A stretch of 64,000 bases of DNA, taken from positions 62,001 to 126,000 of the forward strand of contig CAVZFB010000049.1 of the NCBI GenBank assembly GCA_963774345.1, read 5' to 3'. The translations under genes were made by a program, and so were the position numbers. Below the pieces are notes generated by a model. It saw nothing but the letters and a program-made list of their open reading frames with translations, was not told the DNA's origin and did not search any database. The stretch's first letter is position 1. Every line of letters starts with the position of its first letter. The DNA comes from AP-15 sp963774345 (lineage in GTDB: Bacteria > Pseudomonadota > Alphaproteobacteria > ATCC43930 > CGMCC-115725). Of the stretch, positions 7,882-15,694 are shown piece by piece.

Positions 7882-9447
7882 ATGAAAACGTCAACCGAGG
7901 CGCCGCGCTGGTGGGTTCCCGGCGATTGGAACGGCTTCTTCGGGCTGTTCACAAATGTCGCGCTGAATGTGATCGTGCTGACCGGGCTGTGTCTGCATGT
8001 CGTCAACCTGCCGGCCGACATCGTCTACGGCCGGATCTTGCCGGCCCTCGGGATCGCATTGCCGCTCGGCAATCTCTATTACGCCTATCTTGCCTGGCGG
8101 CTCGCCAAAAGCGAGGGGCGAGACGACGTGACGGCGATGCCGTATGGCCCGAGCGTGCCGCATATGTTCATCGTCGTCTTCCTGATCATGCTGCCGATTT
8201 ATCTGAAGACGCATGACCCACTGCTCGCCTGGCGGTCGGGACTGGTGTGGTGCCTGGTTATCGGCGCCATCGTGCTGATCGGCGCGTTTGTTGGGCCCAC
8301 CGTGCGGAAATACACGCCGCGTGCGGCGATGCTGGGCACACTCGCCGGAATTTCCATCGCCTTCATTTCGATGCGCCCGGCATTCCTCGGGTGGGAAGAC
8401 CCTTGGCTATTCATGCTCTCGCTGACGATCGTTCTGGTCAGCTGGATGGCCGGCGTTCGCTTGCCCTATGGCCTGCCGGGTGGCCTGGTCGCGGTGGTGG
8501 TCGGCACCATCCTCGCCTGGTTGGCAAAGCTCGTCCACCTCGACGAGCTGATGCAGCCGGCGGATGTGATCTCTTCGCTAAGTCAGTTTGGTTTGCGTCT
8601 GCCCTACCCGTCGGGCGACTTCGCTAAGGCGGTCGGCAATATCGGACCGTTGCTGGTCACCGCCGTGCCCCTCGGCATCTATAACTTTACCGAAGGCATG
8701 AATAACGTCGAGAGCGCCGCCGCTGCCGGCGATGATTACAGTCTGCGCCAGATTTTGCTGGCCGATGGTACCGGTGCGATCGTTGGTGCGTTGCTCGGCA
8801 GCCCGTTTCCGCCGGCTGTCTATATCGGCCACCCGGGATGGAAGGCCGTCGGCGGCCGCATCGGATATTCGTTGGCAACCGGCGTTGTCATCGGTGTCGT
8901 GTGCTTCCTCGGGTTGACGGCAATGCTGCTGGCGGTCATTCCGCTGGTCGCGATCCTGCCCATTCTGCTCTATATCGGTCTCGTCATCGGCGCCCAGGCA
9001 TTCCAGGCGACACCGCCACGGCACGCACCGGCGATCATTCTCGCAATCCTGCCGAACATCGCCGCCTGGGCCCAAACCCTGATCGACGGCGCTCTCGGCG
9101 CGGCCGGCACGTCCGCCGAACAGTTGGGCATGGCCAAGCTCGCGGCAGTCGGCGTCGTCTATCACGGGATGGCCCTGTTGGGCGGCGGCGCGGTGCTTGC
9201 CGGATTGATCCTCGGCGCTATCGCCGCCTTTATCATCGATCACAAGTTTGAGTGGGCTGCGCTGTTCGCCGCCGCCGGCGCGGTATTGTCATTTTTTGGC
9301 TTTATCCACGGCACGTCGCTCGGCATCGGCAATTCGACGCCGGTCGCAATCGGCTATCTCATCGTCGCCGCCGTATGTTTTACGCTCAGCCGGCAGGACC
9401 ACCCGGAAGTAATCTTATCCGATGAGCATGCGATCGCGGACGACTGA
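7882..9447 (+). CDS. NCS2-like nucleobase/ureide permease
   Basis: The 521-residue integral membrane protein has about 12-14 hydrophobic helices. The architecture (PYGPSVPHMFIVVF near the first third, AGISIAFISMRP, GIYNFTEGMNNVESAAAAGDDYSLRQILLADGTGAIVGALLGSPFPPAVYIGHPGW in the centre) resembles nucleobase:cation symporter-2/AzgA-type permeases. The N-E-S-A stretch sits where the substrate-site helix of that family lies. The ATG at 7882 follows GAGGAGG and lies 10 bp after the amidohydrolase stop. From context it probably imports the nitrogen compound hydrolysed by the neighbouring enzymes. The exact substrate is inference. Confidence 0.8.
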   Translation: MKTSTEAPRWWVPGDWNGFFGLFTNVALNVIVLTGLCLHVVNLPADIVYGRILPALGIALPLGNLYYAYLAWRLAKSEGRDDVTAMPYGPSVPHMFIVVFLIMLPIYLKTHDPLLAWRSGLVWCLVIGAIVLIGAFVGPTVRKYTPRAAMLGTLAGISIAFISMRPAFLGWEDPWLFMLSLTIVLVSWMAGVRLPYGLPGGLVAVVVGTILAWLAKLVHLDELMQPADVISSLSQFGLRLPYPSGDFAKAVGNIGPLLVTAVPLGIYNFTEGMNNVESAAAAGDDYSLRQILLADGTGAIVGALLGSPFPPAVYIGHPGWKAVGGRIGYSLATGVVIGVVCFLGLTAMLLAVIPLVAILPILLYIGLVIGAQAFQATPPRHAPAIILAILPNIAAWAQTLIDGALGAAGTSAEQLGMAKLAAVGVVYHGMALLGGGAVLAGLILGAIAAFIIDHKFEWAALFAAAGAVLSFFGFIHGTSLGIGNSTPVAIGYLIVAAVCFTLSRQDHPEVILSDEHAIADD

Positions 9448-9640
9448 CGCTGGACAATCGGCCGGCCAGATCTATTTGCGATGGTGACTGCCTGAAATCC
9501 GTGCAGCGCGGCAAGAGCCAGGCCTCGAGCATGGCAGACAAGGTTCGTGAACCGGCCATTTAGCGTTCGAGTTCCGTAATATATTCGATATTTGACCCGC
9601 AGGCATCGTGGATTTAAGGTCGCTGTGCTATGAGGCAGCA

Positions 9641-10597
9641 ATGACGCAGATCCACGTAATTCACGAAAATGCCGCCTGGCTTGAGCCCTTGGCGAGCGCG
9701 CTCGATCGACAGCGGCTACCATGGCGCGAATGGTTCCTCGACCGCGGCATCTTCGATCTGTCGCAACCGCCGCCGGAGGGCGTCTTCTACAATCGAATGA
9801 GTGCTTCGTCGCACACCCGAGACCATCGCTACGCCGCCGAATTGACCGCCTCGGTCCTGGCTTGGCTCGAACGGCACGGGCGCCGCACCGTCAACGGCAG
9901 CCGCGCGCTCGACCTCGAGATCAGCAAGGCGCGCCAATACGCTGCCCTCGAAGCCTCCGGCATTCGCACGCCCCGGACTGTTCTCGTCGCCGGTAAGGAA
10001 CTACTCGTCGACGCAGCGCAGCAGCATTTCGGCGACGGGCCGTTCATCCGCAAGCCGAACCGTGGCGGCAAGGGGCTCGGGGTGGGGCTGTTCCTCAGCG
10101 CGGGCGCGCTCGGCGACCACCTCGACAGCCCGGATTACCAGCCGCCGGTCGACGGCCTCCATCTCTTGCAGCAATACATCCCCTCGCCGGCAGCGGTGAT
10201 CACCCGCGCCGAGTTCGTCGGCGGCCGGTTCATGTACGCAGTCGAGGTCGACACCAGCGACGGCTTCGAGCTGTGCCCGGCCGATGTCTGCGCCGTCGGC
10301 GATGCTTTCTGCCCGGCCGGAGAACAACCGCGCGCCAAATTCACGATCATCGAAGACATCGACACAGCGCTGAAGCACCGTTTCGAGGAGTTTCTAGCCC
10401 GCAACGACATCGGCGTCGCCGGCATCGAGTTCATCACCGACGCCGCTGGCGCGGTCTATACCTACGACGTGAATACTAACACCAACTACAACCCGGACGC
10501 CGAAGCCCGCGCCGGCCGTTCGGCCATGGATATCCTTGCCGGCTACCTGGGCGCCGAGCTCGGCCGCCTTTACCCCCGCCGCGCCGCCGCCGCGTGA
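9641..10597 (+). CDS. ATP-grasp (RimK-like) ligase
   Basis: The 318-residue protein has an ATP-grasp fold. The central part has FIRKPNRGGKGLGVGLF (ATP-binding lysine and glycine-rich loop) and LLQQYIPSP, and the C-terminal part has GIEFITDAAGAVYTYDVNTNTNYNP, where E, D and N are the usual Mg2+-binding residues. Such enzymes couple ATP hydrolysis to carboxylate-amine or carboxylate-thiol ligation. No substrate is evident. It lies 193 bp after the permease and is codirectional with it, and its last 28 bp overlap the convergent allophanate hydrolase gene. The ATG at 9641 has GAGG upstream; GTG at 9608 is an alternative start. Confidence 0.8.
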   Translation: MTQIHVIHENAAWLEPLASALDRQRLPWREWFLDRGIFDLSQPPPEGVFYNRMSASSHTRDHRYAAELTASVLAWLERHGRRTVNGSRALDLEISKARQYAALEASGIRTPRTVLVAGKELLVDAAQQHFGDGPFIRKPNRGGKGLGVGLFLSAGALGDHLDSPDYQPPVDGLHLLQQYIPSPAAVITRAEFVGGRFMYAVEVDTSDGFELCPADVCAVGDAFCPAGEQPRAKFTIIEDIDTALKHRFEEFLARNDIGVAGIEFITDAAGAVYTYDVNTNTNYNPDAEARAGRSAMDILAGYLGAELGRLYPRRAAAA

Positions 10598-11967
10598 CTG
10601 AAACGGGTTGCGAGGTCGAGCAGCGGGCATTCGGCAAACGCTGGCGCCAGCAGCGAAATCCCGAAGGGCAGCCCGTTGCTGCGGAATCCCGCGGGCAGCG
10701 CCACGGCTGACAGGTCGAGCAGATTCGCGAAATTCGTGTAGAGGCCGAGATTGCTGTTGAGTGACACCGGGTCGGCGGCAACCGCGGCAACCTCGTAGAT
10801 CGTGCCGGTGGTCGGCAGCAGCAGGCAATCGACGGTCGCCAGTTCGTGCTCCGCTTCGCGGCGCAATGCCGCCAATTGGTACTGCGCGCGAAAGGCGTCG
10901 AGCGCGCTGTAGGACCGGCCGCGTTCGATGATCGCGCGCGTGACCGGCAACAACGCCTCAGGATTTTCGGTTAAGAGCTGTTCGGTCGCATGCAGTCGCT
11001 CGGCCACCCACGGGCCGTCGTAAAGCAGCCCTCCGGCGTCGCGGAACGGTGCAAAGCGGATCTCGGCCGCGCTGCCGCCAGCTTTTTCGACCGTCCTAAT
11101 CGCTGCCCCGAATAGCGCCTCGGCCTGATGATCGCCGAAAAATTCGAGATCGCCCGCGGCTGGGACGCCGAAGCGAAAGCACGGCCCGAAAGTTTCCCGC
11201 GCTTCGGCCGGCGGCGACCGGCTCAGCGGATCCTCGGAGTCGAAACCGGCCACGACATCGAGAATGGTGGCTGCGTCCGCCGCGGTCAGTGCAAACACCG
11301 ATACGCAGTCGAGCGAGCGGCACGCGGGAACGACGCCGTGCGTGCTCAACAGCCCGCGAGTGGGCTTGAGCCCAACAAGGTTGTTAAACGCGGCGGGGAC
11401 GCGGCCCGATCCCGCCGTGTCGGTGCCGAGCGCAAAACTGACGAGGCCCGCCGCCACCGCGACCGCCGACCCCGAACTTGATCCGCCCGGAATATAGCGG
11501 ACGTCGAACGGATTGCGCGGTACGCCAAAGGGCGAGCGCGTGCCGACAAGCCCGGTTGCGAACTGGTCGAGATTCGTCTTTCCTACCAGGATCGCTCCGG
11601 CGGCCACCAGCCGCTCAACGACCGCGGCAGATCGGGCTGGCGTGTAGGCAAAAGCAGGGCAGGCGGCCGTGGTTGGCATGCCGGCGACATCGATATTGTC
11701 CTTCACGGCAAACGGAATGCCGAACAGCGGCAGCCGCGTAACCAAGTCCGGCTCGGCTCTGGCGTAGGCGTCGAGCGCTTCTGCCCGCTCTCTGACCGCC
11801 AACTCGTCGACGCGCACGATCCACAACGCCGGATCGTCCCATCGTGCGATCCGCTCCAGTACCTGGCCGAGAAGTCTGCTCGCCGTGACATTGCCCTCTA
11901 CAAAGGCGCGGCGCAGCGTGCCGATTTCGAGCCCGGCCGCAGTAGAAATAGCAGAAGAGACGGGCAT
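10570..11967 (-). CDS. atzF: Allophanate hydrolase, AtzF type (amidase domain only)
   Basis: The 465-residue amidase-signature enzyme has the Ser-cisSer-Lys triad: Lys in FAVKDNIDVAG, the PGGSSSGSAVAVAAG block and GTDTAGSGRVPAAFNNLVGLKPTRG. The sections VPACRSLDCVSVFALTAADA and GLYTNFANLLDLSAVALPAGFR are characteristic of AtzF-like allophanate hydrolases rather than AtzE or GatA. The reaction is allophanate to ammonia and carbon dioxide, the step after biuret hydrolysis. AtzF of Pseudomonas ADP is ~605 residues with a C-terminal domain needed for full turnover; here the protein stops after the amidase domain and that domain is not seen downstream. It is divergent from the BiuH-like gene (90 bp between starts). 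Confidence 0.82.
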   Translation of the reverse strand: MPVSSAISTAAGLEIGTLRRAFVEGNVTASRLLGQVLERIARWDDPALWIVRVDELAVRERAEALDAYARAEPDLVTRLPLFGIPFAVKDNIDVAGMPTTAACPAFAYTPARSAAVVERLVAAGAILVGKTNLDQFATGLVGTRSPFGVPRNPFDVRYIPGGSSSGSAVAVAAGLVSFALGTDTAGSGRVPAAFNNLVGLKPTRGLLSTHGVVPACRSLDCVSVFALTAADAATILDVVAGFDSEDPLSRSPPAEARETFGPCFRFGVPAAGDLEFFGDHQAEALFGAAIRTVEKAGGSAAEIRFAPFRDAGGLLYDGPWVAERLHATEQLLTENPEALLPVTRAIIERGRSYSALDAFRAQYQLAALRREAEHELATVDCLLLPTTGTIYEVAAVAADPVSLNSNLGLYTNFANLLDLSAVALPAGFRSNGLPFGISLLAPAFAECPLLDLATRFSHAAAARRG

Positions 11968-12057
11968 CGCTCGGTCCTGTCTGGCATGCTGTTTGAACGC
12001 GTGACCTGTGGGTAAAACTTGCCCGCAGCCGCCGCTTTCGGCAACAGAGGTACCGCA

Positions 12058-12741
12058 ATGAACCCGCGTTATGTCGCCGCCGATCCTTATCCGTGGCCTT
12101 ATGACGGCGATTTACGGCCGGCCAACACCGCCCTCGTCATCATCGACATGCAAACCGATTTCTGCGGCATCGGCGGCTATGTCGATCGCATGGGTTACGA
12201 TCTGTCACTGACCCGCGCGCCGATCGGGCCGATCAAGGCGGTGCTGGCGGCGATGCGCCACCACGGCTACCACATCTTTTACACCCGCGAAGGCCACCGG
12301 CCCGACCTCGCCGATCTGCCGGCTAACAAGCGCTGGCGCTCGCGCCGGATCGGCGCCGGCATCGGCGATCCCGGCCCGTGCGGCCGCATTTTGGTGCGCG
12401 GCGAGCCGGGCTGGGAAATCATCCCCGAACTCGCTCCCGTTGACGGCGAATCAATTATCGACAAGCCGGGCAAAGGAAGCTTTTTTGCCACCGACTTCGA
12501 GTTGTTACTGCGTCTGCGCGGCGGCGCCAATCTGGTGCTGACCGGGATCACCACCGATGTCTGTGTGCACACGACGTTGCGCGAGGCTAACGACCGCGGC
12601 TTCGAGTGCTTGCTGCTCGAAGATTGCTGCGGCGCCACCGACCGCTCCAACCACGAGGCCGCAATCAAAATGATCAAGATGCAAGGCGGCGTCTTCGGCG
12701 CCGTTGCCGATTCACAGGCCCTGCTGGCGGTGATCGGTTAA
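12058..12741 (+). CDS. biuH: Biuret hydrolase (BiuH-like, isochorismatase fold)
   Basis: The 227-residue protein is very close to Rhizobium leguminosarum BiuH as I remember it: the N-terminal ADPYPWPYDG, IIDMQTDFCGIGGYVDRMGYDLSL, and ITTDVCVHTTLREANDRGFECLLLEDCCGATD. Catalytic Asp (IIDMQ), Lys (DKPGKGSF) and Cys (TTDVC) are all present. BiuH hydrolyses biuret to allophanate and ammonia; the divergent AtzF-type gene would then finish the pathway. The ATG at 12058 follows AGAGG. A weak sigma-54-like site lies at 11982-11997. I am fairly sure of the family and less so of the exact substrate, since identity is judged from memory. Confidence 0.85.
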   Translation: MNPRYVAADPYPWPYDGDLRPANTALVIIDMQTDFCGIGGYVDRMGYDLSLTRAPIGPIKAVLAAMRHHGYHIFYTREGHRPDLADLPANKRWRSRRIGAGIGDPGPCGRILVRGEPGWEIIPELAPVDGESIIDKPGKGSFFATDFELLLRLRGGANLVLTGITTDVCVHTTLREANDRGFECLLLEDCCGATDRSNHEAAIKMIKMQGGVFGAVADSQALLAVIG

Positions 12742-12904
12742 TCGTTGCGGAACTCAAACTCGCGCCCGAAGTCCGGGTCGCTCCGTCGGCCCGCTTCCCG
12801 ATAAACGTCCGAGCGGATCGCAATATGAACCTCTCATTCATCAATCTGGCGAAAAGCGGGGGCAGCGGTGTCATGCGGGTCAGCACTGCGGGGTCGGCGG
12901 GACT

Positions 12905-13281
12905 CTGATCCGTCGCGGCGGCATCGGCACCCCGACCAGTTGCACGAACATCTATCGCGCTGCGAGACGGCCGGGATCGACCAGGTCATGTTCGTCCAGC
13001 AGAGCGGCGCCAACCGCCATGAGCACATCTGCAAATCGCTGGAAGCCTTCGCCTCGCAAGTAATGCCCAAGTTCAAGGAGCGGGAGCGCCAAGCACAGAA
13101 TAACGGGAACTCGCGCCCAGTATCGAGGCGGCGCTGGCGCGCAAGCCGCGCATGCCGGCGGTGGAGGACGCAGACATCCCGCACGTCGAAGCCCTTAGCC
13201 GCAAGGCGACGACGCCGATCCTCGTGCGCGGCGACCGCGGCGGCGCGATCTCGATCCCGACCGCCGACCCGCTCGCCACGT
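12905..13281 (+). pseudogene. Decayed C-terminal remnant of a luciferase-like (LLM) flavin monooxygenase
   Basis: Pieces of the C-terminus of an LLM-class flavin-dependent oxidoreductase are spread over different frames. LIRRGGIGT (12905-12931) is followed in another frame by PDQLHEHLSRCETAGIDQVMFVQQSGANRHEHICKSLEAFASQVMPKFKERERQ. After about 13110 a third stretch in yet another frame reads IEAALARKPRMPAVEDADIPHVEALSRKATTPILVRGD and ends at a stop at 13281. Two frameshifts, near 12930 and 13110, and the absence of the N-terminal ~250 residues mark it as a dead fragment. It lies between the BiuH-like and PEP-CTERM genes. Confidence 0.65.
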
Positions 13282-13593
13282 AAGAAATTGCCGTTGGCTA
13301 TAAGGCCTCCAATCTGAGATGCGCGGCTAGTTTACCTGATTGGGCTCCTCGGCTCCACTTGACGGAAAAATTTACAGTATTCAACAAATTCTGCAAGAAT
13401 TCGTGGGTCGGAGCACTTCTGGATATGGTTTCCTTACTGGTCCAAGAAAATCACCTTACGACGCCGGCCAGAAAATTTCGGGAAATCTTACACTTCGCCC
13501 CCCATGCGAACCCCAACTGATTGGTAAATCAGGCGAGACTAATGTGGCACGTTTTTTGCCTCGCGAAACATGGTTAATCCCGAGGTATGCAGC
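13282..13593. other. AT-richer intergenic region ahead of the PEP-CTERM gene
   Basis: This 312-bp stretch is visibly richer in A/T than its surroundings and has no convincing ORF. It holds the sigma-54 promoter at 13545-13560 near its right end. No inverted repeat strong enough to call an activator site was found. Confidence 0.5.
13545..13560 (+). promoter_or_regulatory. Sigma-54 promoter of the PEP-CTERM gene
   Basis: TGGCACGTTTTTTGCC fits TGGCACR-N4-TTGCW with only the last base off. GG (13546-13547) and GC (13558-13559) are 10 bp apart, the required spacing. The ATG of the PEP-CTERM gene is 34 bp downstream. PEP-CTERM genes in other bacteria are known to be controlled by RpoN with the PrsK/PrsR two-component system, so the location makes biological sense. 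Confidence 0.82.
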
Positions 13594-14244
13594 ATGAACT
13601 TCCGCCACCAACTTGCCGGTCTTGGACTCGGAGCCGCCATCGCGATGCTGGCGGCATCAGCCGCAAGCGCGAACGTGATCAGCCGGTACGGTACGATCAA
13701 CTGCTTCGGACTGCCCGGGGTGACATCTTGCCCCGACGGGTCCCTTTGGGAGACTGGGCTTGGTGGCGTATTTTTCACAGATTACCGAGATGCCTACGAT
13801 CTAGCGAATGCACCTGCTACGGACATCTGGGCTACCCCCGGCAACGTGTCGTGGACCCAACCGACCTACTCGCCGGCCGGGGCGACCAGCGCCAACCTCA
13901 GTATCCGGATTGCCGGCATCGCTGATGGCTTCGGCGACTATCCGGTACTCTTCGATGGCACAAACATTGGCACCATCCCGGATAACACCACATCGAACGC
14001 CTTCCAGGAGGTGCTGACTTACTCGTTCAATGTTCCGCTGAATCTGCTGACCGGGACAGACTCCGTCGACATAGAAGCGTCACCCAATGACGGTTTCATT
14101 ATTGATTTCTCGCAGTTGACGATTAACACTCCGGTCCCGGAACCGGCCTCTATCCTCTTGTTGTTGGCCGGATTAGCGTCTGTGGGTGGCGTTTTGATCA
14201 GGGGTAGACGTTCGCAAAACAGGTCTGCGGCGGAATCGGCATAG
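13594..14244 (+). CDS. PEP-CTERM sorting-domain exported protein
   Basis: The 216-residue secreted protein has a signal peptide (residues 1-25, LAGLGLGAAIAMLAASAASA), a mature region rich in Asn, Thr, Gly and Ser with few charges, and a C-terminal sorting signal: VPEPAS, a ~17-residue hydrophobic helix, then RGRR. This is the exosortase recognition tag (PEP-CTERM), cleaved as the protein is passed to the exopolysaccharide or cell surface. No exosortase is in this window, so the sorting enzyme must be elsewhere. The ATG at 13594 has GAGG upstream. Expression is probably sigma-54-dependent. The central domain was not recognised. Confidence 0.88.
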   Translation: MNFRHQLAGLGLGAAIAMLAASAASANVISRYGTINCFGLPGVTSCPDGSLWETGLGGVFFTDYRDAYDLANAPATDIWATPGNVSWTQPTYSPAGATSANLSIRIAGIADGFGDYPVLFDGTNIGTIPDNTTSNAFQEVLTYSFNVPLNLLTGTDSVDIEASPNDGFIIDFSQLTINTPVPEPASILLLLAGLASVGGVLIRGRRSQNRSAAESA

Positions 14245-14655
14245 CAGGAGATTGACAAACCCGTTCGGTTACGCGTGGGCCGGCCGTGGCAGCAGCCAGG
14301 CCCGCTGGGGCCGGACAAGAGCGCCTAACTCGCTGACCGCTCTTGACGTTCGCCGCGGGTGAGATCCTGTGGCGTCGACCGAATTTGCCGGCGAGGTGCA
14401 GGCGCCGCGCCATCCGGTTGCTGCCACTTTGGGACACGCGCCCCGATAATTCAGAATTAAAGGCGCGCCCGGACCCTGGCACCACGGCCGCGAATACCGA
14501 GGCGCTACGGGCGCGAACGGACTGCCTCGATCGCGGTCCGCTGCCCCTCGACATCGGGTGTTCTCCCTGTGACAATCCGGTATCTGACGGAGAGTCAGCC
14601 GCCGCGACGCGACGCGCGGTGGCCCGATCCGAGACGACAGGACGAGGCCACACCG
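14245..14655. other. Intergenic region upstream of ligJ
   Basis: These 411 bp contain only GC-rich frames antisense to or overlapping the ligJ gene, with no recognisable protein. I see no clear promoter, repeat or RNA structure. Confidence 0.4.
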
Positions 14656-15684
14656 ATGATCATCGACTGTCACGGCCACTACACGACCTCCCCGCGTCAG
14701 CACGAGGGCTGGCGCACCGAGCAGATCGCGGCGCACACCGCCGGTAAACCAGCGCCGCCGCGCCCGACGATCGCCGACGACGAGATCCGCCAGTCGATCG
14801 AGGGTGGCCAGCTCAAGGTGCAGCGCGAGCGCGGCACCGATTTGACGATCTTCTCGCCACGCGCCGCCGGCATGGGCCACCACCTCGGCGATGCCAGGAC
14901 CAGCGAAGCCTGGGCCAGCGCCTGCAACGAGCTGATCCACCGCGTCTGCTCGCTGTTCCCGAGGAACTTCATCGGTGTGGGGATGCTGCCGCAGAGTGCC
15001 CGCGTCTCGCCGAAGAACTGCCTCGCCGAGATCGACCGCTGCGTCAATGAATACGGGTTTGTCGGGGTCAATTTGAACCCCGATCCGTCGGGCGGGCACT
15101 GGCAGGACCCGCCGCTCGGCGACCGCTACTGGTATCCAGTCTACGAGAAGTTGGTCGAGTACGACGTCCCGGCGATGATCCATGTTAGCGCGTCGTGCAA
15201 CCCGACCCATCACACGACCGGCGCGCACTACCTCAATGGCGACACCGCCGGCTTCAACCAGCTGATGACATCGTCCGTGTTCAAGGATTTCCCCACCATC
15301 AAAATCATCATCCCGCATGGCGGCGGCGCCGTTCCGTATCACTGGGGGCGCTACCGTGGACTGGCGCAGGACGCCAAGCTCGGGCTGCTTTCCGATCTCA
15401 TGTTAAAGAACGTCTTCTTCGACACCTGCGTCTATCACCTGCCCGGTCAGGAATTGCTGGCAAGGGTCATCCCGGTCGACAACATCCTGTTCGCCTCCGA
15501 GATGATCGGCGCGGTGCGCGGCATCGATCCAGAAACCGGTCACCACTACGACGACACCAAGCGCTATATCGACCAGCTTCCATTATCGGCCGCGGAAAAG
15601 GCGAAAATCTTCGAAGGCAATGCGCGCCGCGTCTACGGCCGCCTGTCGCGGACGATCGAGCAGCAGTCCGCGAAGGCGGTCTGA
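14656..15684 (+). CDS. ligJ: 4-oxalomesaconate hydratase (LigJ-type amidohydrolase)
   Basis: The 342-residue amidohydrolase-fold enzyme begins MIIDCHGHYTT, the N-terminal metal motif. It carries the LigJ-specific blocks LTIFSPRAAGMGHHLGD, GFVGVNLNPDPSGGHW, IPHGGGAVPYHWGRYRGLAQ and ILFASEMIGAVRGIDPETGHHYDDTKRYI, matching Sphingomonas SYK-6 LigJ closely as I recall it. LigJ hydrates 4-oxalomesaconate to 4-carboxy-4-hydroxy-2-oxoadipate in protocatechuate 4,5-cleavage and gallate breakdown. Other lig genes are absent, so it may act on a related dicarboxylate. It is 10 bp upstream of the Rieske oxygenase, clearly one operon. The ATG at 14656 gives the family N-terminus. Confidence 0.85.
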   Translation: MIIDCHGHYTTSPRQHEGWRTEQIAAHTAGKPAPPRPTIADDEIRQSIEGGQLKVQRERGTDLTIFSPRAAGMGHHLGDARTSEAWASACNELIHRVCSLFPRNFIGVGMLPQSARVSPKNCLAEIDRCVNEYGFVGVNLNPDPSGGHWQDPPLGDRYWYPVYEKLVEYDVPAMIHVSASCNPTHHTTGAHYLNGDTAGFNQLMTSSVFKDFPTIKIIIPHGGGAVPYHWGRYRGLAQDAKLGLLSDLMLKNVFFDTCVYHLPGQELLARVIPVDNILFASEMIGAVRGIDPETGHHYDDTKRYIDQLPLSAAEKAKIFEGNARRVYGRLSRTIEQQSAKAV

Positions 15685-15694
15685 GGAGGGGGCG

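Noticed and set aside
14269..15342. 357-codon open frame on the minus strand opposite ligJ
   Set aside because: It is a GC-rich antisense shadow: ligJ is strongly conserved on the other strand and this frame resembles no family.
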